Source: Phycisphaeraceae bacterium
GTDB lineage: Bacteria > Planctomycetota > Phycisphaerae > Phycisphaerales > UBA1924
Assembly (NCBI GenBank): GCA_007693965.1
Contig: RECQ01000027.1
Location: 1-60,307 of the forward strand
Direction of reading: 5' to 3'
Length of the DNA: 60,307 bases
Part shown: positions 53,219 to 60,307 of the stretch, in pieces
How positions within the stretch are numbered: the first letter of the stretch is position 1
Layout: each line of letters begins with the position of its first letter
Position numbers and translations under genes: made by a program
The notes under the pieces: generated by a model
Seen by the model: only the letters and a program-made list of their open reading frames with translations
Told to the model about the DNA's origin: nothing
Database searches by the model: none

Positions 53219-54643
53219 ATGACACAGAGTTGCTTTAAGTTTGGATATATTGTGCTCGCATCGGCATTGGCACTTGTGTTGGCAGGCGGCTGCGCAAGCA
53301 AGTTGACACCTATCCAACAAGCGTTTCGCGACGGGGACCTGGAGTCAGCAATTGAGAATATTGAAAAATACTCCGATCGACACTCGGGGAATTCTCCTCA
53401 CGCAGTGATCGCATGGATTGAGCGTGGTTCGATGCTCCGTGCCGCCGAGCGATTCGAAGAGAGCGATGAAGCATTCGCACTCGTCGAAGAGTGGTTCGAA
53501 GTCCTCGACAGTCAGTCCGAGTGGGATGCTGGGGAGGAGTTGCAGTCCTTGCTCAGCACTCCCGATCGCATCACGTATTCTGGCTTCAATTATGATCGGA
53601 ATTTCGTTGCTGTTTACCGTGCGCTCAATGCGATGGCCATGGGGGATACCGAATCGCCAAGGCAACACTTTGTTCGCGCCGCTCAATGGCAGGAATTGGC
53701 TATCGAACGCAACGCGATTCGTATTCAACGCGAAGAGGAGCGGCTGGAGGCTGCACGTGAACGCGTTCCGACATTCGATCAGATTATGGAGGACTCACGG
53801 CTTGAAGAGGCAACTCGTGAGCGATTCGGCGATCTATCAAGTTTTACAGCTTATGATGGCTATGCCAATCCATACGCGGATCTACTTCATGCAGTGTATC
53901 TCATGGGCGTATCCCAATCCGCAGCAGATTATGACATCGCGCGAAATGTTCTTCGACGAGTCCGAGGAATGGTTCCCGAGAACCCGTTTGTCGCTGCAGA
54001 CCTTGACCTGGCGGATCGTTTGTCGAATGGCTTGACTGATCGCCCAAATCTGACATATGTCTTTTTTGAAACCGGGGTTGCGCCGCACCGTGAGCAGGTG
54101 CGTATTCCGGTTCCAGTATTTCTTGTGTCACAACGTGTTCAGATTGTGCCCGTCGCAGTCCCCTATCTCGCATTTAATGCTGAATATGTGCCCACTTTGC
54201 AAGTGTACTCATCAGCTGGAGTTATTGAAACCCAACCCATGGCCGACATAGATCGGATTGTGGCGGCAGAATTCAGGACACAACTACCTACTCTGATCAC
54301 ACGCATGGTCGCTGCAGCTGCGGTCAAGGTGGGTGTGCAGTATGCGGCCAACAAGGCAGTTGAAGACCAGCATCCTCTTATCCGTTTAGGTGTCATGATC
54401 ACAGGTGCAATCTGGTCTGCCGCCACGAATGTGGCAGATCTGCGCACCTGGGCGAGTTTGCCAAAGCAGGTGCAATATACGCGATTTGACACCCCACCCT
54501 CCGGCACTGTAGATTTACAAATTGGCATGGATCGGTACGGCATCGAGCTTGATCCGGGTGTATTCAATGTGATTGTTGTACGCTCTATTCGACCAGACGT
54601 TGAACCTGTCATCTCGTACTTTGCTCTCAACACAAATCGATAA
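53219..54643 (+). CDS. COG3014-like lipoprotein
   Basis: A 474-residue protein with a lipoprotein signal peptide (SALALVLAGGCAS, Cys about 23). After it come helical, TPR-like repeats (IQQAFRDGDLESAIENIEKY, VFFVAVYRALNAMAMGD-like element FVAVYRALNAMAMGDTESPR) and a beta-rich C-terminus (PSGTVDLQIGMDRYG). This matches what I know of COG3014 lipoproteins, which are found next to ycfL- and lpoB-like genes. Function is unknown; the neighbourhood suggests the outer envelope or cell-wall synthesis. GGGGA precedes the ATG. It is 11 bp from the next gene. Confidence 0.75.
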   Translation: MTQSCFKFGYIVLASALALVLAGGCASKLTPIQQAFRDGDLESAIENIEKYSDRHSGNSPHAVIAWIERGSMLRAAERFEESDEAFALVEEWFEVLDSQSEWDAGEELQSLLSTPDRITYSGFNYDRNFVAVYRALNAMAMGDTESPRQHFVRAAQWQELAIERNAIRIQREEERLEAARERVPTFDQIMEDSRLEEATRERFGDLSSFTAYDGYANPYADLLHAVYLMGVSQSAADYDIARNVLRRVRGMVPENPFVAADLDLADRLSNGLTDRPNLTYVFFETGVAPHREQVRIPVPVFLVSQRVQIVPVAVPYLAFNAEYVPTLQVYSSAGVIETQPMADIDRIVAAEFRTQLPTLITRMVAAAAVKVGVQYAANKAVEDQHPLIRLGVMITGAIWSAATNVADLRTWASLPKQVQYTRFDTPPSGTVDLQIGMDRYGIELDPGVFNVIVVRSIRPDVEPVISYFALNTNR

Positions 54644-54654
54644 AGGTATTAAGA

Positions 54655-55104
54655 ATGCGTCTGCTGCATATGATTCGTTCTGGACGGCGTCTTTTGATCG
54701 TATGCGCTCTACCTTTCGCTTTCTGTCTCGCAGGTTGTGAGTCGCAGCCGCGGGTCAATATTGCGGAGGCCGCCGAACCTACAGCTCGCCCAACCGCTAT
54801 TGACGATCGCCGTGTCATTCGTGATGCAAGACTTTCCAGGTATGTTGAGCTTGTCAATCTGTTCGAGAGCGCTTCACCGGCCGGCCTCAAGATCGTAGAA
54901 GCTGAACTTTATAATGCCAGCGCCAACAGGCGGGCAATCCGCTATCGTTTTCAGTGGTTCGGTCCAGAAGGGCTTGCGATTGACTCTGGGGCTTCGGTCT
55001 GGCGCGATCGAGCATTGCTCAGCGGCGAGCGGGCTCGCATAAGTGGCATCGCCCCGAATGACAGGGCCAATGATTTTCAACTCGATATCATCGCGGCTCG
55101 ATGA
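54655..55104 (+). CDS. YcfL-like (DUF1425) lipoprotein
   Basis: A 149-residue lipoprotein: signal LPFAFCLAGCES with lipidated Cys near 24-27, then a single immunoglobulin-like domain with VEAELYNASANRRAIRYRFQ, WFGPEGLAIDSGASVW and GIAPNDRANDFQLDI. The order 'yrf.W.d..G……W……iaP…a..f.l' is that of YcfL/DUF1425. AAAGG lies eight bases before the ATG. In E. coli ycfL is next to lpoB; the same pairing occurs here. Confidence 0.8.
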   Translation: MRLLHMIRSGRRLLIVCALPFAFCLAGCESQPRVNIAEAAEPTARPTAIDDRRVIRDARLSRYVELVNLFESASPAGLKIVEAELYNASANRRAIRYRFQWFGPEGLAIDSGASVWRDRALLSGERARISGIAPNDRANDFQLDIIAAR

Positions 55105-55190
55105 GATTTCCTTGAGTCACTTGTGACGATGCCCTTTATAATTGACTTTACGCTGTGAAATTCTTCCTGCCATCTAGAAAGGAAGTGGCA

Positions 55191-55742
55191 ATGATTCTTG
55201 CTCTGAGAGCTGTTCGACACGCCTGCTGCATCGCGGTGCTCAGTGGCTTGCTGATCATGCCTGCGGCATGCAGCAGGCTGCCTCGGGAGCAGGCGCCTGG
55301 CTCTGAAAGGACCACGCATGCACTCAATGTTCAGGATGTAGAACGTGTTGCGGTCGACCTCTCTGAAAGTCTCCTGCAGTCAGGGCACTTTGTGTCAACA
55401 GGCGACCCTGCCGCTGTGTCTGTTGATCGGTTTGTAAACAATACCACCCAGACAAATATTGATCGTGCCCGCGTGACGAATCGGATCTTCATGACGCTGG
55501 TGAACAGCGGTCGAGCCGAGGCGTTCACTCCTGATGAACTCAAGAATGAGGAATTTTCCGGTCGTCTTGGTAATCGGAGGGTCTATACCCTTAATACCAG
55601 AATCTACGAAGACAGAGTTCGTCAGGGTCGTCATACACAAGTCTCTTATATCTTCCAGATGCAGCTAGTGTCTCACAGGGGAGATTCTCGCCCTCAGGTC
55701 TGGATTGAGGAGCGTCGCATCACGACTGAGAGCCGGCGCTGA
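55191..55742 (+). CDS. lpoB: LpoB-like penicillin-binding-protein activator lipoprotein
   Basis: A 183-residue lipoprotein (lipobox …IMPAACSR). The rest matches the LpoB family: VQDVERVAVDLSESLLQSG, VDRFVNNTTQTNIDRARVTN, FMTLVNSGRAEAFTPDEL and a final VSYIFQMQLVSHRG, IEERRIT. LpoB activates class A penicillin-binding proteins from the outer membrane. Its presence in a planctomycete-type genome is interesting because PBP/peptidoglycan content varies in that phylum. The start at 55191 has AAGGAAG six bases upstream; a longer frame begins at 55155. Last gene of the cluster. Confidence 0.8.
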   Translation: MILALRAVRHACCIAVLSGLLIMPAACSRLPREQAPGSERTTHALNVQDVERVAVDLSESLLQSGHFVSTGDPAAVSVDRFVNNTTQTNIDRARVTNRIFMTLVNSGRAEAFTPDELKNEEFSGRLGNRRVYTLNTRIYEDRVRQGRHTQVSYIFQMQLVSHRGDSRPQVWIEERRITTESRR

Positions 55743-55778
55743 ACCTGAACTGCCCAAGCGGACTTGCCTGGATTTACT

Positions 55779-56236
55779 AGAGCATCCTCACTCAACATGG
55801 AGCGTGTGCCCGCGCAGTGCCTGTAGCAGTTGGCGGCGTCGGTGGTGGTCACCTGATCGAGGACCGACTGCATGGTGTCCCCGAGGGCGTCTCTGGTGCG
55901 GCAGCCAAGCGACCTGAGCAATTGCTTCACCTTCACGAAGATCAACTCGATCGGATTCATATCCGGGCTGCAGAGCGGGATGAAGACCGCGTTGCGCTTG
56001 CTGCCACGATCAGCTCACACGTACGGACACACTATCTTGTGGCGGGAGAGGTTGTCCATCGCCACCACGTCGCCCGATCGCAGCGAGGGCGCCAGCGCCT
56101 GCTCAACGAACGCCTCGAAGACCTCCCGGTTCACTGGCCGATCCACCACCGCCGAGCACCGCACGCCCTCGATCCCCAGCGCGGCGATGAGGGTGGTTGT
56201 CTTCCAATGGTCGAGGTCTTCTTTCCCTGGCACGAG
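55779..56236 (-). mobile_element. IS630-family remnant, 3' part (copy A)
   Basis: Right end AGAGCATCCTCA at 55779. The minus strand carries the DDE core: HWKTTTLIAALGIEGVRCSA, VVDRP, VFEAFVEQALAPSLRSGDVV, AMDNL, a stop at CPYV (56015), then in another frame CSPDMNPIELIFVKVKQLLR. The D, D and E residues can be seen but in different frames. The 5' part with the helix-turn-helix is gone and a symporter fragment follows. Confidence 0.8.
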
Positions 56237-56250
56237 TGACTCCCCGACGC

Positions 56251-56665
56251 CCTCCACAACCTCGCCGCAGATACCATCGAGTTCCTCCGCCGCGCTGTCT
56301 CCTCCGGCGCCACCGGACTCGACCTCCACACCGCCGCGGCCCACAAATTCATCAGAATCCTCGCCATACTCGCCTTCGTCGCCCTCTACTCCATGACCGG
56401 CGGCGTGCGCAGCGTCGACCGCACCGATTTCCTGCAGTTCCCCCTCGCCTTCGTCGGCTCCATCATCTACGCCTGGATAGTCGTCGGCGAGGCCGGCGGC
56501 CCCGGCGCCCTCACACAACACCTCACCGATCTCTTCCCCGTCTTCCTCGTCATCATCTCCCTCCAGTGGCTCTTCCTGTTGGACAGCGAAGGCGCCGGCT
56601 ACCCCTCGCTAGCGCAGCATGACCCGCCGCACCGACAAAGACGTCGGCCTCTCCAATCTCCCTGA
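56251..56665 (+). pseudogene. Sodium:solute symporter (SSF) fragment
   Basis: An open frame without start encodes FIRILAILAFVALYSMTGGV, DFLQFPLAFVGSIIYAWIVV and LFPVFLVIISLQWLFLLDSE. 'YS.tGGvrsV..TDflQf' is the typical end of an SSF transmembrane region. Both ends are missing, and the sequence ends near 56620 in a shifted frame. It is a relic enclosed by mobile remnants. Confidence 0.65.
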
Positions 56666-56686
56666 ACACAACTCCTCAAGGTGAAG

Positions 56687-57230
56687 CTACTCCACTATCA
56701 CCTTCACCCAGTCCATTTTCCGCCCAAACCAATACGCCAAGGGCCCGAGCGCGCATACCCCGGCAACGACCGCGACGAACAGCACAAGGAACAGAAGGCC
56801 ACGCAACGCCTGCCTCGCCTGCTGGCCCATCCCTTGCTGCCCCATCATCACGCCCTCCATCACGGTGAGGATCCACACCATGAGCGCGAACCCCCCAACT
56901 ACACCAGCGATTCCACCAATGACTAGAGACGCCGAGCCGTACCAACCCGCTTTCCCACAGATCACCCGCCAACACCACTCGAATATCCCCGGAACGCGCG
57001 TCGGCGGGCTCTCTTGCAACACCTCGTCAGGGTGATGCAAGCACGCCCGCAGTTCCGCCTCGGGCAATGCACGGATCCAGTACAGCCACTCCAAGGATGA
57101 GCGCGGGTCGGCCTTCTCCAACTCGCGCCTGATCATCGGGGCCAGCTGATGCGTCGTGAAGACCTGCCGGCGTAGCGCGTTAATCTCATCGTCCGTCAGC
57201 CCCTTCAGTGCTGTTTGTGAAAGCCACATG
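56687..57230 (-). CDS. Membrane protein with two transmembrane helices
   Basis: A 180-residue protein. The N-terminal half is soluble and helical (GLTDDEINALRRQVFTTHQL; LEWLYWIRALPEAELRACLH). Two hydrophobic segments follow at about 96-125 (ASLVIGGIAGVVGGFALMVW) and 145-172 (GLLFLVLFVAVVAGVCALG). GGGAGG lies upstream of ATG 57230. It is downstream of, and collinear with, the broken ECF sigma gene, and could have been its anti-sigma-like partner, though no anti-sigma motif is recognised. Function unknown. Confidence 0.6.
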
Positions 57231-57284
57231 GCGCCACCTCCCATATCCGTTCTGCTTACTGGCTGTCCTCAGGCCGAATCGTCC

Positions 57285-57940
57285 TCATGCCGTCTCGCCA
57301 TCCCGCTCCCCCTCCGCCTCTCTCCTCAAACACGCCTTCGCCAAGCCCCAGTCCCTCTTCACGCTCGTCACTCCCACGTCCATCAGTGCGGCGGTCTGCT
57401 CTTTGCTACGCCTCGCGAACCACTTGTGCATAACAACTTCGAACCAGCGCGTTGCAATGCTCCAGCCGGTTCATCGTGCCGACATTCGCCAGGATATCCG
57501 CCGTGCCAAAGTCCTGCTCCGGCGCCTCGGCGGAGTCGTGCTCGCCTAGCGCGATCGCACCGCCGTCGGTTCGGCCGCGCTTCTCCGCGGTCGACTTCCG
57601 CCAGTAGTCGCGCAGGATCGTTGCGCGTAGCCAGCACCACCGCGCGGAAGGACGTCGCCCGGCGGCCGGGTTTGTCCTCAGGAGGGGGCGGGATTCTGTG
57701 CACGAACTGGAGGTGCACCTCGTTCGTGAGCACGGTCGGCTGCATCGTCTCGCCGTCGTGGCCCGCCAGCGGCGGGCGGTACGCGATGGCGCGCAGCTCC
57801 TCATAGACTAGTTCGAACAGCTCATCCTCCGTGTGTTGATCGCCCGAGGCCCGAGCAAGCGGCGACGACGGCGTGGTGACGTGCTCGGCTTGAATGGGGT
57901 GCATTTGCCGCCATATTAACACCATAACAGGAAGCATCAA
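57285..57940 (-). pseudogene. ECF sigma factor (planctomycete type), frameshifted
   Basis: Minus-strand pieces in three frames add up to an ECF sigma factor: ELFELVYEELRAIAYRPPLA with TMQPTVLTNEVHLQFV (region 2), FRAVVLATR then ILRDYWRKSTAEKRGRTDGG (57520-57620, linker), NVGTMNRLEHCNAL, and SKEQTAALMDVGVTSVKRDW (about 57350-57410, region 4 helix-turn-helix), then GLAKACLRREAEGE and a stop at 57285-57287. At least two frameshifts separate them. Such genes normally accompany Ser/Thr kinase genes in this phylum. Confidence 0.75.
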
Positions 57941-58016
57941 AGGAGAAAATCGACCCTGCGCCGCAGATTACACATAGCGCTGACCTGTCCTGGCGGGCGC
58001 GATTATGCCGCGCCCC

Positions 58017-58629
58017 AGAGCAACCTCACTTAATATGCAGCGTGTACCCGCAGTGCCTGAAGCAGTTGGCGGCGTCGGTGGTGGTGGTCACCTGATCGAG
58101 GACCGACTGCATGATGGCCCAAAGAGTGTCTCTGGTGCGGCAACCAAGCGTCCTGAGCTTGGCGAAGATAAGCTCGATCGAATACAGATCCGGGCGGCAG
58201 GGCGGAGGAAGACCGCGTTGGCGCCTGCCGCCTCGATCAGCTCACACGTACGGACACACTATCTTGTGGCTGGAGAGGTTGTCCATCGCCACCACGTCAA
58301 CCGGCCGCAGCGTTGGCGCCAGCGCCAGCTCAACGAACGCCTCGAAGACCTCTTGGTTCCCCGGCCCATCCACCACCGCCGAGCACCGCACGCCCTCGAT
58401 CCCCATTGCGGCGACCATTTCCACCAGGCGTCCGCGATCGATCTTAACGACCCCCGGTCGCACACCGCCAGCACACGGTCCCGCAGATCAAGAGGGTACG
58501 CAGCGTCCATCCATGGCCTCCTTCCGGCCCGCTCCTCAGGCCTCAGGGCAGATTATGAAACCACGGCCAGGGCGCAACCCCATACCCGACTATGCACTGA
58601 ACAGCACGACACGAACGCTGAGGATGCCC
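58017..58629 (-). mobile_element. IS630-family remnant with both ends (copy B)
   Basis: Ends AGAGCAACCTCA (58017) and CTGAGGATGCCC (58618-58629) are inverted versions of each other. On the minus strand the leader and ATG (near 58512) match the 6095-6180 fragment; the product reads DAAYPLDLRDRVLAVCDRGS, then jumps by deletion to VEMVAAMGIEGVRCSAVVD and AMDNLSSHKIVCPYV with the same stop as copy A. The DDE third residue region (YSIELIFAKL) is altered from NPIE. Non-autonomous, about 613 bp. Confidence 0.8.
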
Positions 58630-58815
58630 GAACGCCCGAAAAAACCTTGCATTTCCTGCCCCAATTTCCTAGGTTCAGATTGGCCACAGAAGGACGCCGT
58701 TCTCAAGAAACCGCTCCCGCTGCGCAGGTCCGAGTTCGCTCGCCCGACTGCCGGACCGCCCTCCGGAAGTCCCCGATGGGCCATCACACTGAATCGATGG
58801 GCGAGGGGATGAACA

Positions 58816-60307
58816 ATGCATCGAATCCTGACCGCGCTGCTCATGGCCGCCGCGTCCTTCGCCGCCCACGCCGCAGGCCCGCAGGAAGCATCGCCGCCGC
58901 TCTCCCACGCGGCCTCTTCAGATCAACACGCTGAAACAATCGAGATCCGCGCCGTCGTCGTCGACGCCGCCGGCGCGCCTGTTGAAGGGGCGGTCGTCGT
59001 CACCTCCGCCGGCGGCCAGGGCGTGACCGACCACACCGGCGCCGCCCGCTTCAACGTCTCGCTTGATCCATCAACCGACTCACTCCACATCACCGCCGCC
59101 GCGGTCATCCGCGGCGCCAACCATGTGGGCAACGTGCGCCTCGACACTCTGAATTCAACAACATCAATCGACGCAGGCGTCATCACACTCGCAGCCGGCG
59201 CCGACTGCGAACCCGCCTGGATCCCCACCTTCGGCGGCCGGGCGGGGGTGATCGGTAACATCTTCGCCCTGGCGATCTTCGACGACGGGTCGGGCCCCGC
59301 CCTCTACGCCGGGGGCTACTTCACCACCGCCGGCGGCGTGGAGGCCAGCCGCATCGCGAAGTGGGACGGCGTCTCGTGGTCGCAACTGGGAAGCGGGATA
59401 AATAGCAGTGTCCTCGCCCTGACGGTCTTCGACGACGGTTCTGGCCCCGCTCTCTACGCCGGGGGCAGCTTCACCACCGCCGGGGGCGTGACAGTCAACC
59501 ACATCGCGAAATGGGACGGCGCTGTATGGTCGCCGCTGGGAAGCGGGATGAGCGGCGGCTTCGGTCACTCATCAGAGGTCCACGCCCTGACAGTCTTCGA
59601 CGACGGTACCGGAGGCGGCCCCGCCCTCTACGCCGGGGGCAACTTCACCACCGCCGGCGGCGTGTCGGCCAGCCGCATCGCGAAATGGAACGGCGCGGTC
59701 TGGTCGTCCCTCGGTGACGGGGTAGGTGGATCCTCAATCGGGTGGGTCCGCGCCCTGACGGTCTTCGACGACGGTTCCGGGGGCGGCCCCGCACTCTACG
59801 CCGGGGGCAGCTTCACCACCGCCGGGGGCGTGTCGGCCAGCCGCATCGCGAAATGGGACGGCGCGACCTGGTCACCGCTGGGAAGCGGAATGAACGGCTC
59901 GGTCAGAGCCCTCACGGTCTTCGACGACGGCTCGGGCGCAGGCCAGGCACTCTACGCCGGGGGCCTGTTCTCCACCGCCAGCGGCGTGTCGGCCAACCGA
60001 ATCGCCAAATGGGACGGCGCGACCTGGTCACCGCTGGGAAGCGGAATGAACGGCTCGATCAGAGCCCTCACGGTCTTCGACGACGGCTCGGGCGCAGGCC
60101 AAGCACTCTACGCCGGGGGCGGGTTCTCCACCGCCGGGGGCGTGTCGGCCAACCGAATCGCCAAATGGGACGGCGCCTCGTGGTCGCCGCAACTGGGAAG
60201 CGGGATAAATAGCAGTGTCCTCGCCCTGACGGTCTTCGACGACGGTTCTGGCCCCGCTCTCTACGCCGGGGGCCAGTTCACCACCGCCGGGGGCGTGGAG
60301 GCCAACC
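58816..60307 (+). CDS. Secreted repeat protein with 'LYAGG..TTAGGV / IAKWDG' repeats (partial)
   Basis: The frame from ATG 58816 is open to the window end (497 codons visible), so the gene is incomplete. Residues 1-20 are a signal peptide (HRILTALLMAAASFAAHA). A carboxypeptidase-regulatory-like beta domain follows (IEIRAVVVDAAGAPVEGAVV). Then at least seven repeats of about 50-58 residues occur: VLALTVFDDGSGPALYAGG, F.TAGGV.A.RIAKWDG and W..LGSGM. The repeats look like beta-propeller blades (kelch-like). Such proteins are typical exported proteins of Phycisphaerae-type planctomycetes. No enzyme motif. GAGG lies about 10 bases before the ATG. Confidence 0.85.
   Translation, partial: MHRILTALLMAAASFAAHAAGPQEASPPLSHAASSDQHAETIEIRAVVVDAAGAPVEGAVVVTSAGGQGVTDHTGAARFNVSLDPSTDSLHITAAAVIRGANHVGNVRLDTLNSTTSIDAGVITLAAGADCEPAWIPTFGGRAGVIGNIFALAIFDDGSGPALYAGGYFTTAGGVEASRIAKWDGVSWSQLGSGINSSVLALTVFDDGSGPALYAGGSFTTAGGVTVNHIAKWDGAVWSPLGSGMSGGFGHSSEVHALTVFDDGTGGGPALYAGGNFTTAGGVSASRIAKWNGAVWSSLGDGVGGSSIGWVRALTVFDDGSGGGPALYAGGSFTTAGGVSASRIAKWDGATWSPLGSGMNGSVRALTVFDDGSGAGQALYAGGLFSTASGVSANRIAKWDGATWSPLGSGMNGSIRALTVFDDGSGAGQALYAGGGFSTAGGVSANRIAKWDGASWSPQLGSGINSSVLALTVFDDGSGPALYAGGQFTTAGGVEAN

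Noticed and set aside
58005-58934. Plus-strand open frame over the IS630 copy B
   Set aside because: It is antisense to the recognisable DDE transposase remnant and overlaps the start of the repeat protein.

Overview
The window looks like a chromosomal segment of a GC-rich planctomycete, probably of the Phycisphaerae type. Pointers are two large Ser/Thr kinases of planctomycete architecture, a secreted giant whose C-terminus carries paired GDGSVGSADLA-type dockerin-like repeats, a secreted 'YAGG / IAKWDG' repeat protein, and a decayed ECF sigma factor of the planctomycete type. The assignment is inference from gene content; no rRNA or other marker gene is present.

Layout. 1-5881: a membrane Ser/Thr kinase directly followed by a secreted TPR-CHAT protease-like protein with a PDZ domain inside the CHAT region. 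5882-8134: decayed sequence with an IS630-type left end, a small HAD phosphatase, and tRNA-like relics. 8135-15593: a second kinase with TPRs and a 1522-residue secreted beta-helix/FG-GAP protein. 15600-25400: a worn integrative element or prophage remnant. It holds an integrase tail beside a tRNA-3'-end-like att sequence, an AbiE-like type IV toxin-antitoxin pair, a broken SRAP gene, a frameshifted ParB, a PPP-type phosphatase, a NADAR protein, a HARE-HTH protein, two small phage-like genes and a truncated terminase.

26193-49017: a complete type VI secretion locus in one orientation with many 4-bp overlaps: tssJ, K, L, M, tagF, tssA, B, C, hcp, tssE, F, G, clpV, vgrG, PAAR. A cargo module follows: DUF4123 adaptor, a small conserved cargo-linked protein, a candidate effector and a candidate immunity protein, then an IS3 scar. 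All 13 core components can be assigned, though TssJ and TssE are divergent. TssJLM form the envelope complex, TssA/E/F/G/K with VgrG the baseplate, TssBC the sheath, Hcp the tube, ClpV recycles the sheath, TagF is expected to restrain firing, and VgrG-PAAR-DUF4123 load the effector.

49250-50830: glycine-zipper genes, one broken, around an unknown ORF. 50831-55742: a visibly more AT-rich cluster of exported proteins and lipoproteins (PEGA protein, CsgG-like, COG3014-like, YcfL-like, LpoB-like), likely an envelope or PBP-activator module. 55743-58815: a graveyard with two IS630 remnants that share the same internal frameshift, a sodium-symporter fragment, a membrane protein and a broken ECF sigma gene. 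58816-end: a secreted repeat protein cut by the window edge.

All calls rest on reading the sequence and on family knowledge; no database search was run.
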